Positions 1 through 10,988 of a stretch of DNA of 64,000 bases are shown here, in pieces (the stretch's first letter is position 1; the number at the start of each line of letters is the position of its first letter). The notes beneath the pieces are model-generated. The model was not told the DNA's origin. It did not search any database and was given only the letters and a program-made list of their open reading frames with translations. The position numbers and the translations under genes are program-made. Origin of the DNA: Norana najaformis (taxonomy: Eukaryota > Annelida > Clitellata > Crassiclitellata > Hormogastridae); assembly GCA_964023275.1 (NCBI GenBank), contig OZ029927.1, forward strand, positions 399,703 through 463,702, written 5' to 3'.

Positions 1-44
1 TTATCTCCTTTCATTTCTCTCTCCCTGCCTTTATCATATTAAAT

Positions 45-160
45 ATACATACATATACAAACATACATACACACATACATACATACATACAGACATACGT
101 ACACACATACACACACATATATACACACATACACACATACATACATACAAACATACAGGC
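45..160. repeat. (CATA)n microsatellite
   Basis: Interrupted run of ACAT/CATA tetranucleotides with some CACA. Simple-sequence DNA with no gene signal. Confidence 0.85.
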
Positions 161-175
161 ATGTAGACATGTCTT

Positions 176-522
176 ACATATAGTAAGTACATATATATAT
201 ATAGTTTTAAATTGCCGGTTTATGCGGACCTGAGTCGTTAAAAAATCAACATTATGCGGACCTAAAATTGTAGGCGAACCTGACCCGGGTCCTCATAAAA
301 CATGTGCCCTAGAATTCGTGAATAATTATAACTCGGACTGCATAACTTTAAGGATCGGTGCGTGGCGCCACAATGTCACAGCGAATTATTCAAAAACTAA
401 AATGCGGCGACACTGCGTTCGGTACGCCATCTGCCGTGTAGAAATTAAACACTCACACATTAAACACATTAGTTGGTGATAATGATATCGTAATGTTAAG
501 GTTACGCCTCTGTACCGCTTTC
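176..522. other. Intergenic, nothing recognised
   Basis: Unique-looking sequence between two simple repeats. I see no open frame, RNA gene or repeat match elsewhere in the window. Confidence 0.5.
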
Positions 523-1047
523 TCCTGTATCATGTATTGTGTATCCTGTATCGTGTATCATGTATCCTGTATCCTGTATCGTGTATCATGTATCATGTAT
601 CGTGTATCCTGTATCGTGTAACGTGTTTCATGTATCGTGTATAATGTATCCTGTATCATGTATCGTGTATCATGTATCACGTATTGTGTATCATGTATAG
701 TGTATTGTGTATCATGTATCGTGTATTGTGTATCGTGTACCATGTATCATGTATTGTGTATCAAGTATGATGTATCGTGTATCATGTATCATGAATTGTG
801 TATCATGTGTTATGTATCGTGTATTGTATATCATGTATCATGTATCATGTATCGTGTATCATGTATCGTGTATCGTGTATCATGTACCGTGTATCGTGTA
901 TCGTGTATCATGTATTATATATCATGTATCATGTATTTTGTATAATGTTTCGTGTATCATGTATTCTGCATCATGTATCCTGCATCATGTATTGTGTATC
1001 ATGTATCCTATATTGTGTATCATATATCATGTATCGTGTTTCATAGG
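523..1047. repeat. 7-bp minisatellite, TGTATCN
   Basis: About 75 tandem copies of a 7-mer of the form TGTATC plus one variable base (A, G or C most often, sometimes T). Three units make 21 bp, so any frame that avoids a stop encodes a seven-residue repeat (M-Y-H-V-S-C-I on the plus strand). That explains the overlapping long frames on both strands, which are not genes. The unit does not match the TTAGGG telomere repeat. Confidence 0.95.
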
Positions 1048-1074
1048 TATTTAAGAAGTAGTTAAGCCATTGAG

Positions 1075-1076
<2 letters not shown>

Positions 1077-1162
<86 letters not shown>
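1077..1162. repeat. (AG)n microsatellite
   Basis: An essentially perfect AG dinucleotide run of about 86 bp just downstream of the 7-bp minisatellite. Confidence 0.97.
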
Positions 1163-1165
<3 letters not shown>

Positions 1166-1945
1166 CCGAAAGGTTCTCAGCTGCAGAGGACAGGCTTAGG
1201 CAGTCGTACATGGAATTAGTTCGTTGTAGGGTACGGAGGACACATAACCTGAGACTTCGTAGGCGAGGTTAGGACCTCGTAGTTCTTAGAATAGCGGCAA
1301 TAAAGAAGTTGTATCGGACTGTTTAGCGAACTGAAACACTTTTCGTCTGCGATTGTTGTTCGTAATAAAGTTTTAAACGTTGACTCTTCGTGTGCTGACT
1401 TTCTCTCCGAAGAACTCGGGAGGCCTACCCACAACTTAGCGGACAGGAGGCCATAACCTGCCACGGGGGAAAAGGGAGCACCCAGAAAAACGCTACAATA
1501 ATCACACGGTCCATAAATAAATTAGTTCCCAAGGAAGGTAAATAGCAGGCTGAGATTCTGCAATGGAAAGACATGATCATTCATGCTTTCTAAAAACACT
1601 TCGGGTAGCATTCTTACGCACAGATTGTATCACTGATATGTAGGCCAGAAACTGCTCACTTGATTTATTTTACGCTGGTATTATTCATCTTTTAAAATTT
1701 AATCTAATTTAGTAACTTATTTTTAACCTTAAACAAATATACGACTTCGTCTTTAATAAGTCAACTCTCTAACAATTCCCAAAATTCAACACCGAATAGG
1801 ATATATGCCACAGCGGGGTCTGTTGAAGATAATAAAAGTCTGTCGTAATAGTTTTATGCGAGGATGATGACGGCAGTTGACAGGTTTCGTAAATATAGCG
1901 CTACAGGAATTACGTAAACATCCTACTTATTACTGAAAATTATAT
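1163..1945. other. Intergenic, nothing recognised
   Basis: An 82-codon minus-strand frame (1216-1464) has no recognisable domain and no repeat homology within the window. I would not call it a gene. Confidence 0.5.
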
Positions 1946-2080
1946 TCGTAATCGTAATCTCGTGATTTCTACAGCGCCCAATGAAAGCCACGTCACGGGG
2001 ACCACCTTATTTATTCACAGGCGCTCAGTCAAAACAAAATGGATAGGCAAAAGTGGTTCGGTTCCTAATATCAAAATTTA
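1946..2080 (-). mobile_element. LINE-B 3' end copy
   Basis: Minus-strand copy of a roughly 130-bp segment also present at 4348, 5764, 31660, 36850, 40380 and 44840. Read on its own strand it contains TTGACTCAGCGCCTGTGAA-like sequence and a GGGCGCTGTAGAAATC block, and ends in GATTACGATTACGA. A short hexamer tail of this kind is typical of CR1/L2-type LINE 3' ends and of SINEs that borrow them. Only the 3' end is present. Confidence 0.75.
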
Positions 2081-2489
2081 TAATAAGATGAGGAATTCGC
2101 GATTTGGTCGACAACTTAATGAAGTCTCTCAATCACGATTGGTCATTCGCCAAAAATAATACATGCACTAGTTCATTTACCGTTTTATTTATTGTTCGCC
2201 TACACTTCTTATTCAGTTTTCACCATTGGCGGATCCAAAGAGACAACGCTAGCCATGATCCTTCCAATCTGAGCTCAACAGGTTCAGAATGACCTGAATT
2301 TAGAGATGAGAATCGGACAGGTCAGATCTGGCGGCCATTCCCGGCTAGATCCACTCTAGCCGCGGGTCGGGCTGGATCGGACCGTGTTCGTTTGGGTTTG
2401 GCTGGAAAATGTAGGGCCGCACTTTTAGATAAACTCTTGACTTTCGCCTTTCTCAGTCCTTTTGCAAAATTGCAGTCGCAGTTGTTTTG
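2081..2489. other. Intergenic, nothing recognised
   Basis: No supported gene. A short frame (2104-2292) has no recognisable features. Confidence 0.5.
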
Positions 2490-2590
2490 TTATTTAATTA
2501 TTGGCCTACGTGATCTTCTATAGCGACGATATGGCCTCAAACCTGCTAATTTTTTCAATGAATTTTATCGGATGAGATCCTTCACCACCG
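2490..2590 (+). repeat. Diverged dispersed repeat, copy 1
   Basis: Resembles 8425-8505. Shared blocks include TATAGCGA, TGACCTC/TGGCCTC, CCTGCT and TTTTTCAATGAATTT in the same order with scattered substitutions and indels. The two copies look like old insertions of one unclassified element. Confidence 0.55.
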
Positions 2591-4347
2591 CTGACCTTCT
2601 CAGTAGGGGACAAGCCTACCATCTGACCACTTTAAGGTTCCCATGCATGGACCGTGCTAGCCCGAGATTTGTGAACGTAACAGCAAAATGAAATACTCAA
2701 TTCTGCTTGTGATGTCATCACTCTCTTCTTGCGATACCCTAGCAACCGGTATCCTCCGGGACCCGACTTAGCTACCCTTAGCTACCTTTAGCTGCCGATC
2801 TCAACTAAATGATCAGTGGGTATTATGGGGGGGGGGGTTCGAGAGAAGGGAATCAGTCGATATCGGTCGGCCGTAGAGTCAACGAGCTAACACCAAAGGA
2901 AGGGATAATATTTTGTGCGTTCAGATACTGTAACGTTTAAAGTACTAGCGCAACAGAAAAACAACTGTTTAAAATACACTATTTTGCTTTTCAATTTTGA
3001 ATGATATGTTCTTTTAGATAATATAATTAATTTAATTTTAAATAACACAGAATTACTAGTCTAATAAATGCAGTATTCACGCTGTTGCTTTTGTCTTTTG
3101 TTCATTTGGCGTTTATAGTGAGCGTGTAATGGCAATGCGGACAGATATGGACAAGCTGAGGAAGAGGTCGATAGGGCATCATTTTTGCGGACGTCTTATA
3201 TGGACAAAACTTACGTCCGAAAAACCAGAAGTAAGGTAGCGGTGGACAAGAAACTTGAAACAGAATATTCCAAGCAGATGAGAATGTTTAAACATGGCAT
3301 TTACTGTACGTAATGTATAGCATTACCTTTGGCTTTTGCTATCACCAAAATCAACTACTGCAATTTTCGCATTCTGTCCAGCGGAAACAAGAAACAAATT
3401 GACATCGACAAGATGGCAGAGTTAGCATTTGCATTGATAATGATTTCTCAGTAACTAAACTTAACTCAGCTGACGTACAAAGAGACGCTACATGATTGTT
3501 TTCGTAGGCCTACATACGGCATGCAAACATCACGTAGGAATTTATGACACATGACAGTCATAAACGGGCAACACCTCGCTTTGTATGTCGCCCGGGTCAA
3601 TAAACACATTCTTAATGCGCTATCTTCAGCACCTAGCATTCTTTCAAATGTAATCTGTGGCTATATTGATGTGTTTGTTTATCCCTGGGAGGTTGCTTTG
3701 TTATCGTTTGTTGGTTGATTTGGCTCTACCGGGAAGAGTGATTGGAGGCGAATAAGTGTGAAGGAGAAATTCCTTTAAGCTACGGTATGGCTAATATAGG
3801 GCCTAATGATTTCACTTAGTGAAAGCAACAAATGAAACTGTATACAGGACAGTTCAATTCTTGGAGGTGAATTTAGGAAGTTAAGATTTTACGGTGTTTC
3901 TGAGTAAGCTGGATTCTGCGATGAGGACTGGCAGGCATTTATTCGATAGACGACAGATGTAGGCTTATCTGCATCTCGGATTGTTGTGGTCCAGCTTCTA
4001 GTTCTTCCTATCTAAACCCTTACTCGTTCGCCGTTCTCTTCATATTGAAGTAAAAATCTTACACAGGAGACTAAAACAATTTCGCAAGCATAAGTATTAA
4101 TTTCTTGGTTTTGTTGATTTCTTTAATTTTGGTTTGTAGCGGTCTAGCATATAGTCTTTTAGAACAAGTACAGTTGAACGCCTCGTTCGTATGTGCCCTG
4201 AATTTAGCTATATATCAATGCTTTATTTCACCAAAAAATGGTAGTACAAAAAGCAAAACACAATAAAAAAGAGAAAAATATCAAATTGAAAATGAAAGCA
4301 AAAGTATCTGTAATATTATACTATTGCCAGCATCAGAGAGAAATCAA
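2591..4347. other. Intergenic, nothing recognised except a G tract
   Basis: No supported coding region. A run of ten G lies at 2827-2836. The sequence is moderately AT-rich with frequent stops in all frames. Confidence 0.5.
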
Positions 4348-4463
4348 TCATCGTAATCGTAAACTCGAAATTTCTAAAGCGCCCGACGAAAGGTAAGTCG
4401 CAGGAGCTCAGTCAAAACAAAATCGATAGGCAAGAAGGGTTTGGTTCCAGGTCAAAATCCAAG
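4348..4463 (-). mobile_element. LINE-B 3' end copy
   Basis: Same family as 1946-2080 and in the same orientation. It starts on the plus strand with ATCGTAATCGTAA (the tail reversed) followed by TTTCTAAAGCGCCCGACGAA, and ends near TTCCAGGTCAAAATCC. Confidence 0.75.
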
Positions 4464-4522
4464 AGGCAGGCAGGCAGGCAGGCAGGCAGACAGACAGGCA
4501 GGCAGGCAGGCAGACAGACAGA
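4464..4522. repeat. (CAGG/CAGA)n microsatellite
   Basis: Tandem tetranucleotides alternating CAGG and CAGA, beginning exactly where the LINE-B copy ends. Confidence 0.9.
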
Positions 4523-5415
4523 TAATGGTGCAGAGACACGCACAAAGTATCAACGGACGGTCAGAAGATAGAAGACACGCTAACAGACGGCCAGTAAACA
4601 TAGGCCTATATTCAAAGGCCCTAACTTCTCCAGCATCATTGATAATTTAGGTGTTCAGCTCAAATACGATGGGTCCAGCCACCAAATAATTTCAGTAATT
4701 CGTTAAATTTGTCACATGTTTGAATTTTAGCACATCTCATAATTCCAGGCAAAGGCAGCGACCTTCTTAGTAAAGGAAGAGTACGAAGGGCGAGAAGGGC
4801 CTCGGGTAACTGAGTTAAGCTTACGCCAAAGCATAGACTTGAATCTTATGGCAAAATGCAAATCTACACATCATTACGAGGACAACATGTGCACTAAAAC
4901 AGAGATCAGTCTCAGCTGATTGCGCTTTCGAGTCGCCTGTAAATTGAACGGAATCAGTGACGTCACTAGGTAGAGGCGCTTCATTAGTTGCGCAGATGCA
5001 GACAGATGCCACTGAAACTGCAAGTATAATTTCAGATACATGAGTTACAAACGAGGCGGATATAGAATTAAAGATAATACCTTTGTCGAAAGAATCCGTG
5101 TAGAAGTGAGAGGCTGGAGGCAGAGGTAGGTCACCTGAAGCGGTGAGAGGAAAAGACAGTTGGTGCAAAGCCCTCGTGTTGTCTTTATTTTGACGGGCTG
5201 TGTTTGGTTTTCTCTCTAATTGCTCTTTTTATATCCCACCCTACTGCGTTGGTTGGGCTCTACGTGCGTGCGAGAGCCCGCCAGAGGTGTCTTTTCGCGT
5301 TATCTCAGCCTTTATTTACAAGTAAAGTTTTTATTCTTACTGAACTTAAACACCATCCAGGCAAAAGAAGGCAGCCTTTTGTGAGGTACTTAAAAGGCGC
5401 TATATCTAGGGACAA
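4523..5415. other. Intergenic, nothing recognised
   Basis: A 115-codon minus-strand frame (4821-5168) and a 113-codon plus-strand frame running into the next microsatellite have no recognisable domain. I treat both as chance. Confidence 0.5.
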
Positions 5416-5497
5416 ACATACATACATACACAACATACATACATACATACATACTTGCGTGCGTGCGTGCGTGCATACATATATACATACATACGTT
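5416..5497. repeat. (ACAT)n-(GTGC)n compound microsatellite
   Basis: ACATACAT units, then GTGCGTGC units, then ACAT again. Confidence 0.9.
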
Positions 5498-5763
5498 ACT
5501 GATGTCAACTGGATTGAAGTCACTTTATTGATAACTAACCGCTGAAGAAATATAAAGACAACCAAGATTTCACCAGTGAAGGTCATACTAACTCATTAAC
5601 TCTGCATCTCTTTCAGTCTCTGCAGAGGTCTTTCATTCGAACTGAAAATATTTTTCATCAGCAAATCTATACTGAATCTTCGTCTTTAGTTGCCTCTCTT
5701 GCTGTTGTGATTCTAAACACCACCAACCTGACGTTCTACCTGAGTGATCAATTGAACTCGATC

Positions 5764-5880
5764 GAACCCGAACTTACCTATCTATTGATTATGTTTCGAT
5801 GAAGCGCCTGTGTATAAGATAATTCCCTCGACTTCGCTTTCTTTGGTCATTGAAGATATCTCGAGATTAAGATTACAAGT
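5764..5880 (+). mobile_element. LINE-B 3' end copy, diverged
   Basis: Plus-strand copy of LINE-B: AAGCGCCTGTGTATAAGATA, a TTCGCTTTC block, and a degenerate ATTAAGATTACA tail. More diverged than the copies at 40.4 and 44.9 kb. Confidence 0.65.
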
Positions 5881-6575
5881 AAACTACAATTCGAAAGAAA
5901 ACCAACCAACTGTAACTAACTATACATAATATACATTGTATAATAGCCGTAAATAAAACTAAGATAGATAAAACACAACTATTTGTTATGGTCGCATTAA
6001 CACCCGACAATTTTCTCTGCATGGTATACGCCGGACCAACCACGTATAGTTTCCTGTCTTCTGTACTTAATGATGCACGCACTGTGGGTTTCTTTTGTGT
6101 TTTTCTGTTATTTTATCTGATCCACTTATAGAATACGAATCTGCTGTTCAATATAATGATATTGCATGTTGTCTAGCATGCGGTAGAATAATTGTGGGAC
6201 TCGTTGAGCGGACCATGTGCTTCGTTTCAGTTTCAACTGATCACAAGATGGACGCTTTAGATTGGCGATTATTTTGCACATTTTCTTTCTGGTTATCAAT
6301 ACAGTAAAAAACTTAAAAACCCAAAAAAAAAACTAATGATATGCACTCGATGGAATGAATATTTCTTTTGCTCACTGTTTAGCAGGATGCCCTCCGTCCA
6401 GTTGCAATTATTTCATTGTCAGTCATTACAGCTTAGTGTGGACCTGACACGACCTTATCATTCAGTGCACTTTGGTATAAACCCTACAGATTTGTCTACA
6501 TATGCAGGACTGATGGAATAAGGATTGAGGATTGAGGTTATAAATGACAATGGATTACATCGAAAGGGCTTTTGA
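5881..6575. other. Intergenic, nothing recognised
   Basis: Short frames only, none with recognisable features. Confidence 0.5.
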
Positions 6576-6862
6576 GATCCCAGGATAACTTGAGCGCGTG
6601 ACGTTTTCTCGTGCATAGCTACGCCCTTGTGGAACAATCATCCGCTGTAAATACAAGTACCGACTGCTACACTAGAAAACAGATCTGTCGGATAGCCTAG
6701 ATAGATCTTTCAGCTTATTTGAGAGGTTTGTAAAAGACGTCGTATAAACGTTCAGATAAGCATATAAACAAAGATCATTGGATTATGGCCAAAAGTAAAT
6801 ACACGTGTGCGTTGGACTAGTTCTGAGAAAGAAAAAAAATTACTCATGCCAAAAGGAAGCTG
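6576..6862 (+). repeat. Diverged ~300-bp repeat, copy 1 of a local pair
   Basis: Aligns in order with 7798-8115. Shared blocks include GGAACAATCAT, ATAAACGTTCA, CACACGTGTGC (ACACGTGTGC here) and GGACTAGTTCTGAGAA. The two lie about 1.2 kb apart in the same orientation. Either a local duplication or two insertions of one unclassified element. Confidence 0.7.
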
Positions 6863-7797
6863 CATGTTTCATATTAAGACCAAGCAAACAATGCAGAGTA
6901 AAGTTCTTAGGCTTATAAAGTCACGCTTAAGTTCTAAAGAAGTCCTTTATATTCAACTTCCTGATCCATCATGTAAATGTGGACTTCAGAACTCGCAGCT
7001 GCTGCTTAAATTTACCTTAAATAAACATGGACAGACCTGACAGCATGAATTTGTGTTTTGTACTTTACGTTAAATCTTATTACCACTAATCATTATTATA
7101 AAACGGCGCTTTACAAATTATAGGGTATAATATTCAATATTCAATTCAAATTAGCTGGCGCAACCATGGATACTTAATGGCAGGCATTGCAATGCTGAGC
7201 CTTTCTGATTATGATCAGAGTATTTTTCAGTGCGAAGACTTCGGACAAACGTAGGCCCAATAATTATTATCTAAACAATTGAAATGAAAACATTATTGAA
7301 AATGATTACGAATCTAATTTTAAAATGACTGAATTTGTTTACGAATCTAATTTTTAAATGGCTGAATTTGTTTATACAGTTATCAAACTCTTTTCAACAA
7401 CTACAATAAACCAACAATTTTTACTGAAACTCAAGTGCTAGTTTCTAACATATATAACTATACAGTAAATCTCAAACTAAACCCGAGGATTATTACTCGA
7501 ACTCCACAATATCAATGCTATACAAAATATATAAGCTATAACTGAAACGAAATAGATAAATAAAATAATTAATTTGAGATCAATGAACATAATGTTCTCT
7601 TATTCAATGTAAAAGGACAAAGACAAAGGGTCGCAATTTTGCGAAAAATAATTTTGAAGAACTCGACAAACGAATATTCGTAGTAGACTACAACTCTGTG
7701 CGACTGTTTGTTGTTAACCCAGTTGAAGTTCATTTCTGTGGTAGACAATCTTCCATTAGGAGCATGGTCCCGCAGGATGATGTGTTTGAGAGTATGG
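6863..7797. other. AT-rich intergenic DNA
   Basis: AT-rich, with a small internal duplication near 7310-7370 (AATGACTGAATTTGTTTA versus AATGGCTGAATTTGTTTA). No gene seen. Confidence 0.5.
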
Positions 7798-8115
7798 TCC
7801 CAGGACGTTCCGCGCTTTCTCATGGATTTATAAGCCCTTCCGGAACAATCATTCACGGAAATACATGAACAAGCCGTTCCACCAGAGACAGCACAGAATC
7901 ACTTAAATCGCGCTTGTTAAGATATTTCCGATAGCCACATTTGAGCTACTTTGAAGGTTTTTATAGATCACTATAAACGTTCATTCTCGCATGCATACAG
8001 AGAAAAGCTCTCGAGTTCGACTTACTTAGAAGTAAACACACGTGTGCACTGGACTAGTTCTGAGAATGTCCAAAACACTTTACTTAGTGCAAAAAGGGTG
8101 AAGCTGCAAGCAGTA
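7798..8115 (+). repeat. Diverged ~300-bp repeat, copy 2
   Basis: Partner of 6576-6862. It keeps ACACGTGTGC and GGACTAGTTCTGAGAA at its right end and GGAACAATCATTC near its left. Confidence 0.7.
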
Positions 8116-8424
8116 CGCAAGGGCCGCGTAAACAGTGCTAAGTCCTTACAGGCCGATTTAATAGCTTGAATTTAAAACTGATCTTTTTAACCGATAACTC
8201 GAGGCCAGATTAAAACATATGAAAGGAATCAGACCCATTCGGAGTCGTATGTTTCGGCGACACTGCTGCTAGCCGAGGACTCCAGAAGATTCAACGAAGC
8301 CTGGTTCGTTATGGTACAACAAGAGATAGGTAAACAACATATCACAATGGCATAATTTAAAAAAAATCGCAGCCTGTCATTAACATCTAGCTGGTTAGCG
8401 CAGCCAAGTAAATATAACCTACAG

Positions 8425-8505
8425 GTCTTTTTATAGCGATCGCATGACCTCGACCCTGCTTATTTTTCAATGAATTTCAATCGGGTGGGGATCTTACCAC
8501 ATTCA
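8425..8505 (+). repeat. Diverged dispersed repeat, copy 2
   Basis: Partner of 2490-2590: TTTATAGCGATCGCATGACC, CCTGCTTATTTTTCAATGAA and a GGGGATCTTACCAC end. The flanking 8116-8424 and 8506-8898 hold no gene I can see. AACCGAT-containing blocks near 8190 and 8590 also resemble each other. Confidence 0.55.
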
Positions 8506-8898
8506 ACACGTTTCGTATATTATGTTATTATGCGCAAGTAAGCTTATACAAAATGGACTTTTAACCCTCTTTAAATCCGAAAACTTTAACCGATTGACTC
8601 CAGATTTGAAAGGAGAGATCCTCAGACTCTCAAGTGGCTAAAAGTGATCAGACTACCGGCGGCAGTTCTCTGCATTGACAGAAAATCGGTCAGAGCACTT
8701 CGGCGGACGCCAGAATAATAGGTCAAGCTTAAATAGGTAGGCTATAGCCTGTAATATTGCTATTTACAGAAAACCGTTGTTATATGGTAGCGTTCATGTT
8801 CTGTCGATTACGACGCTGAGTTTCTCGTCCGGATCGCAGTATGCGATTTTCAATCTTTTAGTTGTGATTGTCTTTTCTCACACGAATACATTATAGTC

Positions 8899-9645
8899 TG
8901 TTGCAACGCGAGCGAGATTCGGAGCAAGGACTTAGTCTGCGACGAACTTTAGACTATACCCATAACGATTACTGTCGCGCCAGAAGACGCTAGTCTATCT
9001 TCTCTACATTCTGCTACGACCTTTCTGCATGACGTCTGAACTCCGACTCCTTCTCGATGTGCGAATCTCTCCTCCTGACGAGACTCACGTGCAGTTCTCC
9101 TAGTCTGCACCTTGATCTTGGTCAAACGGCCGAGCAGTCCTCCTCTTCTGGTCTTCTCTGCGGATTGACTGACTGACCCTTGTGTGCAGTCTGCGAGCTC
9201 TTTTCTACCTGAATCCTCTGAACTCTGGGCGCATTCCTTCTGGGCCGGTCAGTACCCAAGACCCGAGCTGACATCAGCTGTCGTGTGCCTTTTGGTTCTG
9301 ATTCTCCGAAGTCAATTGTATAGCTGTGGACATCCATCTGGCTATCACGTGGACCTCTCGTGCTTAGCTGCAAAGCCCCCTGATGTACCTGGAGATTGCT
9401 TGCTACCTGTGGATTGCTCAGCTTACCCCAGCGGAATCCTTTTGACTAAGCTACACTCCTGCTGCATTCCATAGCTCACCTGCATTGCTACAAACAATAG
9501 CCCTTCCACACAGTGTAACTTGCGGCCCGTCCGTTTATAAGAATCTGACCTCTGTAGCTTAGGGCTACTGTGTTGCTGCTCTGAACTAAGGTCCTAATAA
9601 ATCATTCGCCTCACTGCCTACGCACTGACCTCCTTATCTTCAACA
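8899..9645 (+). mobile_element. Possible solo LTR (weak)
   Basis: A roughly 747-bp block begins TGTTG and ends CAACA, a short terminal inverted repeat with TG...CA ends. An AATAAA signal sits about 45 bp before the right end and the block is more GC-rich than its flanks. I could not find a matching target-site duplication, a primer-binding site or retroviral coding sequence, so this is suggestive only. Frames inside it (9122-9373 minus, 9184-9474 plus) show no domain. Confidence 0.25.
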
Positions 9646-9904
9646 ACTACTAAAATGATTAAGGCTAGTAATCTACTGCGACAACTATTAACTTTCATGC
9701 TTACTTAGTACGTACTTAAATTAACTGGGTGATAGTTACATAAAAACACTTAAAAATTAAATATTCGCAGAGGAAATCAAAGACACTGCATGACAATGAG
9801 GCGGGAGAGTTGGACAAAGAAAGAGGTTATCAACTCAATCCGCAACAATAGAAATTTGTGTTAGGTTGCACTCTACACAACTATGCACCTTCAGTATAGC
9901 TTAA

Positions 9905-10242
9905 ACCTTAATAACTGACACAATTCAAATGTTAATCGCTTATTCGTCCGTAGGTCATACAGGTCTAAAAGTCGCAGGTGCCACCCTAAATTCAAGTTGA
10001 GGTTTACAGGCATCTCTAGCAATAATAATTGTCCACGGACTAAGGTCATCAGCCCTGTTTGTTATAGCAAACATAAATTATGAGCTAACAAGCGCTCGAA
10101 GACTATACCTAACAAAGGGTCTAATTACACATCTCAAGCATCCACCCTAAAAATGTGATGATTTCTAGCCACAGCTAGAAACATGGCTGCACCATCATCT
10201 ATAAACCTAATGACAGAGATTAAATTAATTACATCAATCAAT
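9905..10242 (+). pseudogene. nad4: Mitochondrial nad4 fragment (NUMT)
   Basis: Encodes part of NADH dehydrogenase subunit 4, a proton-pumping membrane subunit of complex I. In the mitochondrial code it reads through LMAYSSVGHTGL, SSALFVMANMNYEL, SLYLTKGLITH, then WWFLATASNMAAPSSINL and MTEIKLITSIN, which follow the conserved core of ND4. Two adjacent TGA codons read as Trp in the WWF motif and AGA reads as Ser. A frame change lies near 10,140. Only the middle of the gene is present. The match stops near 10,242 where nad1-like sequence begins, so the two are joined by a deletion. Confidence 0.85.
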
Positions 10243-10261
10243 ACTAAATCAACATCAAGAA

Positions 10262-10447
10262 TAATTCTTCTAGTAGATATCGTTCTAGTAGTTGAAAGTG
10301 TAATACTGGCCACACAATTTGTCTGGTGCGAGCAACATACCTGGGCATACGATATGACCATCTAATAAACCCTAATGAAAAGCTTTCGAGCCAATATCCT
10401 TAGCCAGCCTAATATTTATTACCCCGCTAATAACTATAATTTGATAG
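10262..10447 (+). pseudogene. nad1: Mitochondrial nad1 3' end (NUMT)
   Basis: The C-terminal part of NADH dehydrogenase subunit 1. Recognisable pieces are VRATYLGIRYDHLMN (family: WVRATYPRxRYDxLM) and, after a frameshift near 10,370, WKAFEPISLASLMFITPL ending in a TAG stop at 10,445-10,447. The stop is followed directly by trnI and trnK, as in annelid mtDNA. The exact left edge is blurred by decay. Confidence 0.75.
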
Positions 10448-10507
10448 GGCACTGGAAGAACGGATAACTTTGATGACGTTAATTATGGAACCTTTAGTTC
10501 CCTGCAT
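10440..10507 (+). tRNA. trnI: Mitochondrial trnI(GAT) remnant in NUMT
   Basis: Sits between nad1 and trnK. The anticodon GAT is at 10,472-10,474. A perfect T-arm stem, GGAAC pairing with GTTCC, follows at about 10,488-10,502. Non-functional in this nuclear context. Confidence 0.6.
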
Positions 10508-10574
10508 CTCACTAGAGAGCTTATGAATAGCACTTGACTTTTAATCAAGAGATAGTCAACATATTTCTAGTTGA
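10507..10574 (+). tRNA. trnK: Mitochondrial trnK(TTT) remnant in NUMT
   Basis: A perfect 5-bp anticodon stem CTTGA/TCAAG encloses loop CTTTTAA with anticodon TTT at 10,540-10,542. The acceptor ends TCACTAG and CTAGTTGA nearly pair. Its place between trnI and nad3 is the annelid position. Confidence 0.7.
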
Positions 10575-10917
10575 TGAATATTGTTACATCCACAATAATC
10601 GCAGTATTATTGCCATCAATTGTTCTAACAGCGGCCTTAATGTTAGGCTCACGATGTACAAGAGACCAAAGAAATCTTCCCCTTCCGAGTTCGGATTTGA
10701 CCCAAAAAGAACAGCACAACTTCTTTTTTCTATACGATTTTTCCGCTCAGCTATTATTTTCATTGTATTTGATATCGAAATTGTACTTCTAATGCTTGTT
10801 CCAACAATAATAATCTACACTAAAAACATCAATGCTGTACTAACCGCATCGTCACTCATCCTAGTGATCTTATTAGCGTAATTCACGAATGAAAAGAAGG
10901 CTCCCTAGACTGATCGA
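10574..10917 (+). pseudogene. nad3: Mitochondrial nad3 (NUMT)
   Basis: Nearly full-length NADH dehydrogenase subunit 3 in pieces. The N-terminal frame begins MNIVTSTIIAVLLPSIVL. A frameshift near 10,660 moves to the frame with the ND3 signature KKSSPSEFGFDPKRTA, then FSIRFFRSAIIFIVFDIEIV. The conserved cysteine of the family motif (E-C-GFDP) has become Phe. A further shift near 10,878 restores the typical end HEWKEGSLDW. Confidence 0.9.
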
Positions 10918-10920
10918 TGT

Positions 10921-10986
10921 GTATTAGCCGGGCTAAGTAAGAGCAGCTTTTAACTCTTATAAAGAGGTTCAACTCCTCCATAATCT
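10921..10986 (+). tRNA. trnS1: Mitochondrial trnS1-like remnant in NUMT
   Basis: Lies between nad3 and nad2, where annelids carry trnS1(AGN). A 6-bp stem TAAGAG/CTCTTA encloses an enlarged ten-base loop, and a perfect T-arm GAGG-TTCAACT-CCTC follows. The expected GCT anticodon is disrupted by the loop expansion, so the identity rests mainly on position. Confidence 0.5.
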
Positions 10987-10988
10987 TC

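Noticed and set aside
523-1047. Telomere-like array
   Set aside because: The unit is TGTATCN, seven bases, and unlike TTAGGG or known variants; internal location.
637-1054. Overlapping Tyr/Cys/Val-rich frames on both strands
   Set aside because: Products of the 7-bp minisatellite; every 21 bp repeats the same seven residues.
4821-5168. 115-codon minus-strand frame
   Set aside because: No domain, no repeat homology, no supporting signals; length is within chance for 64 kb.
8899-9645. Full LTR retrotransposon
   Set aside because: No gag-pol, second LTR, primer-binding site or duplication seen; kept only as a weak solo LTR candidate.
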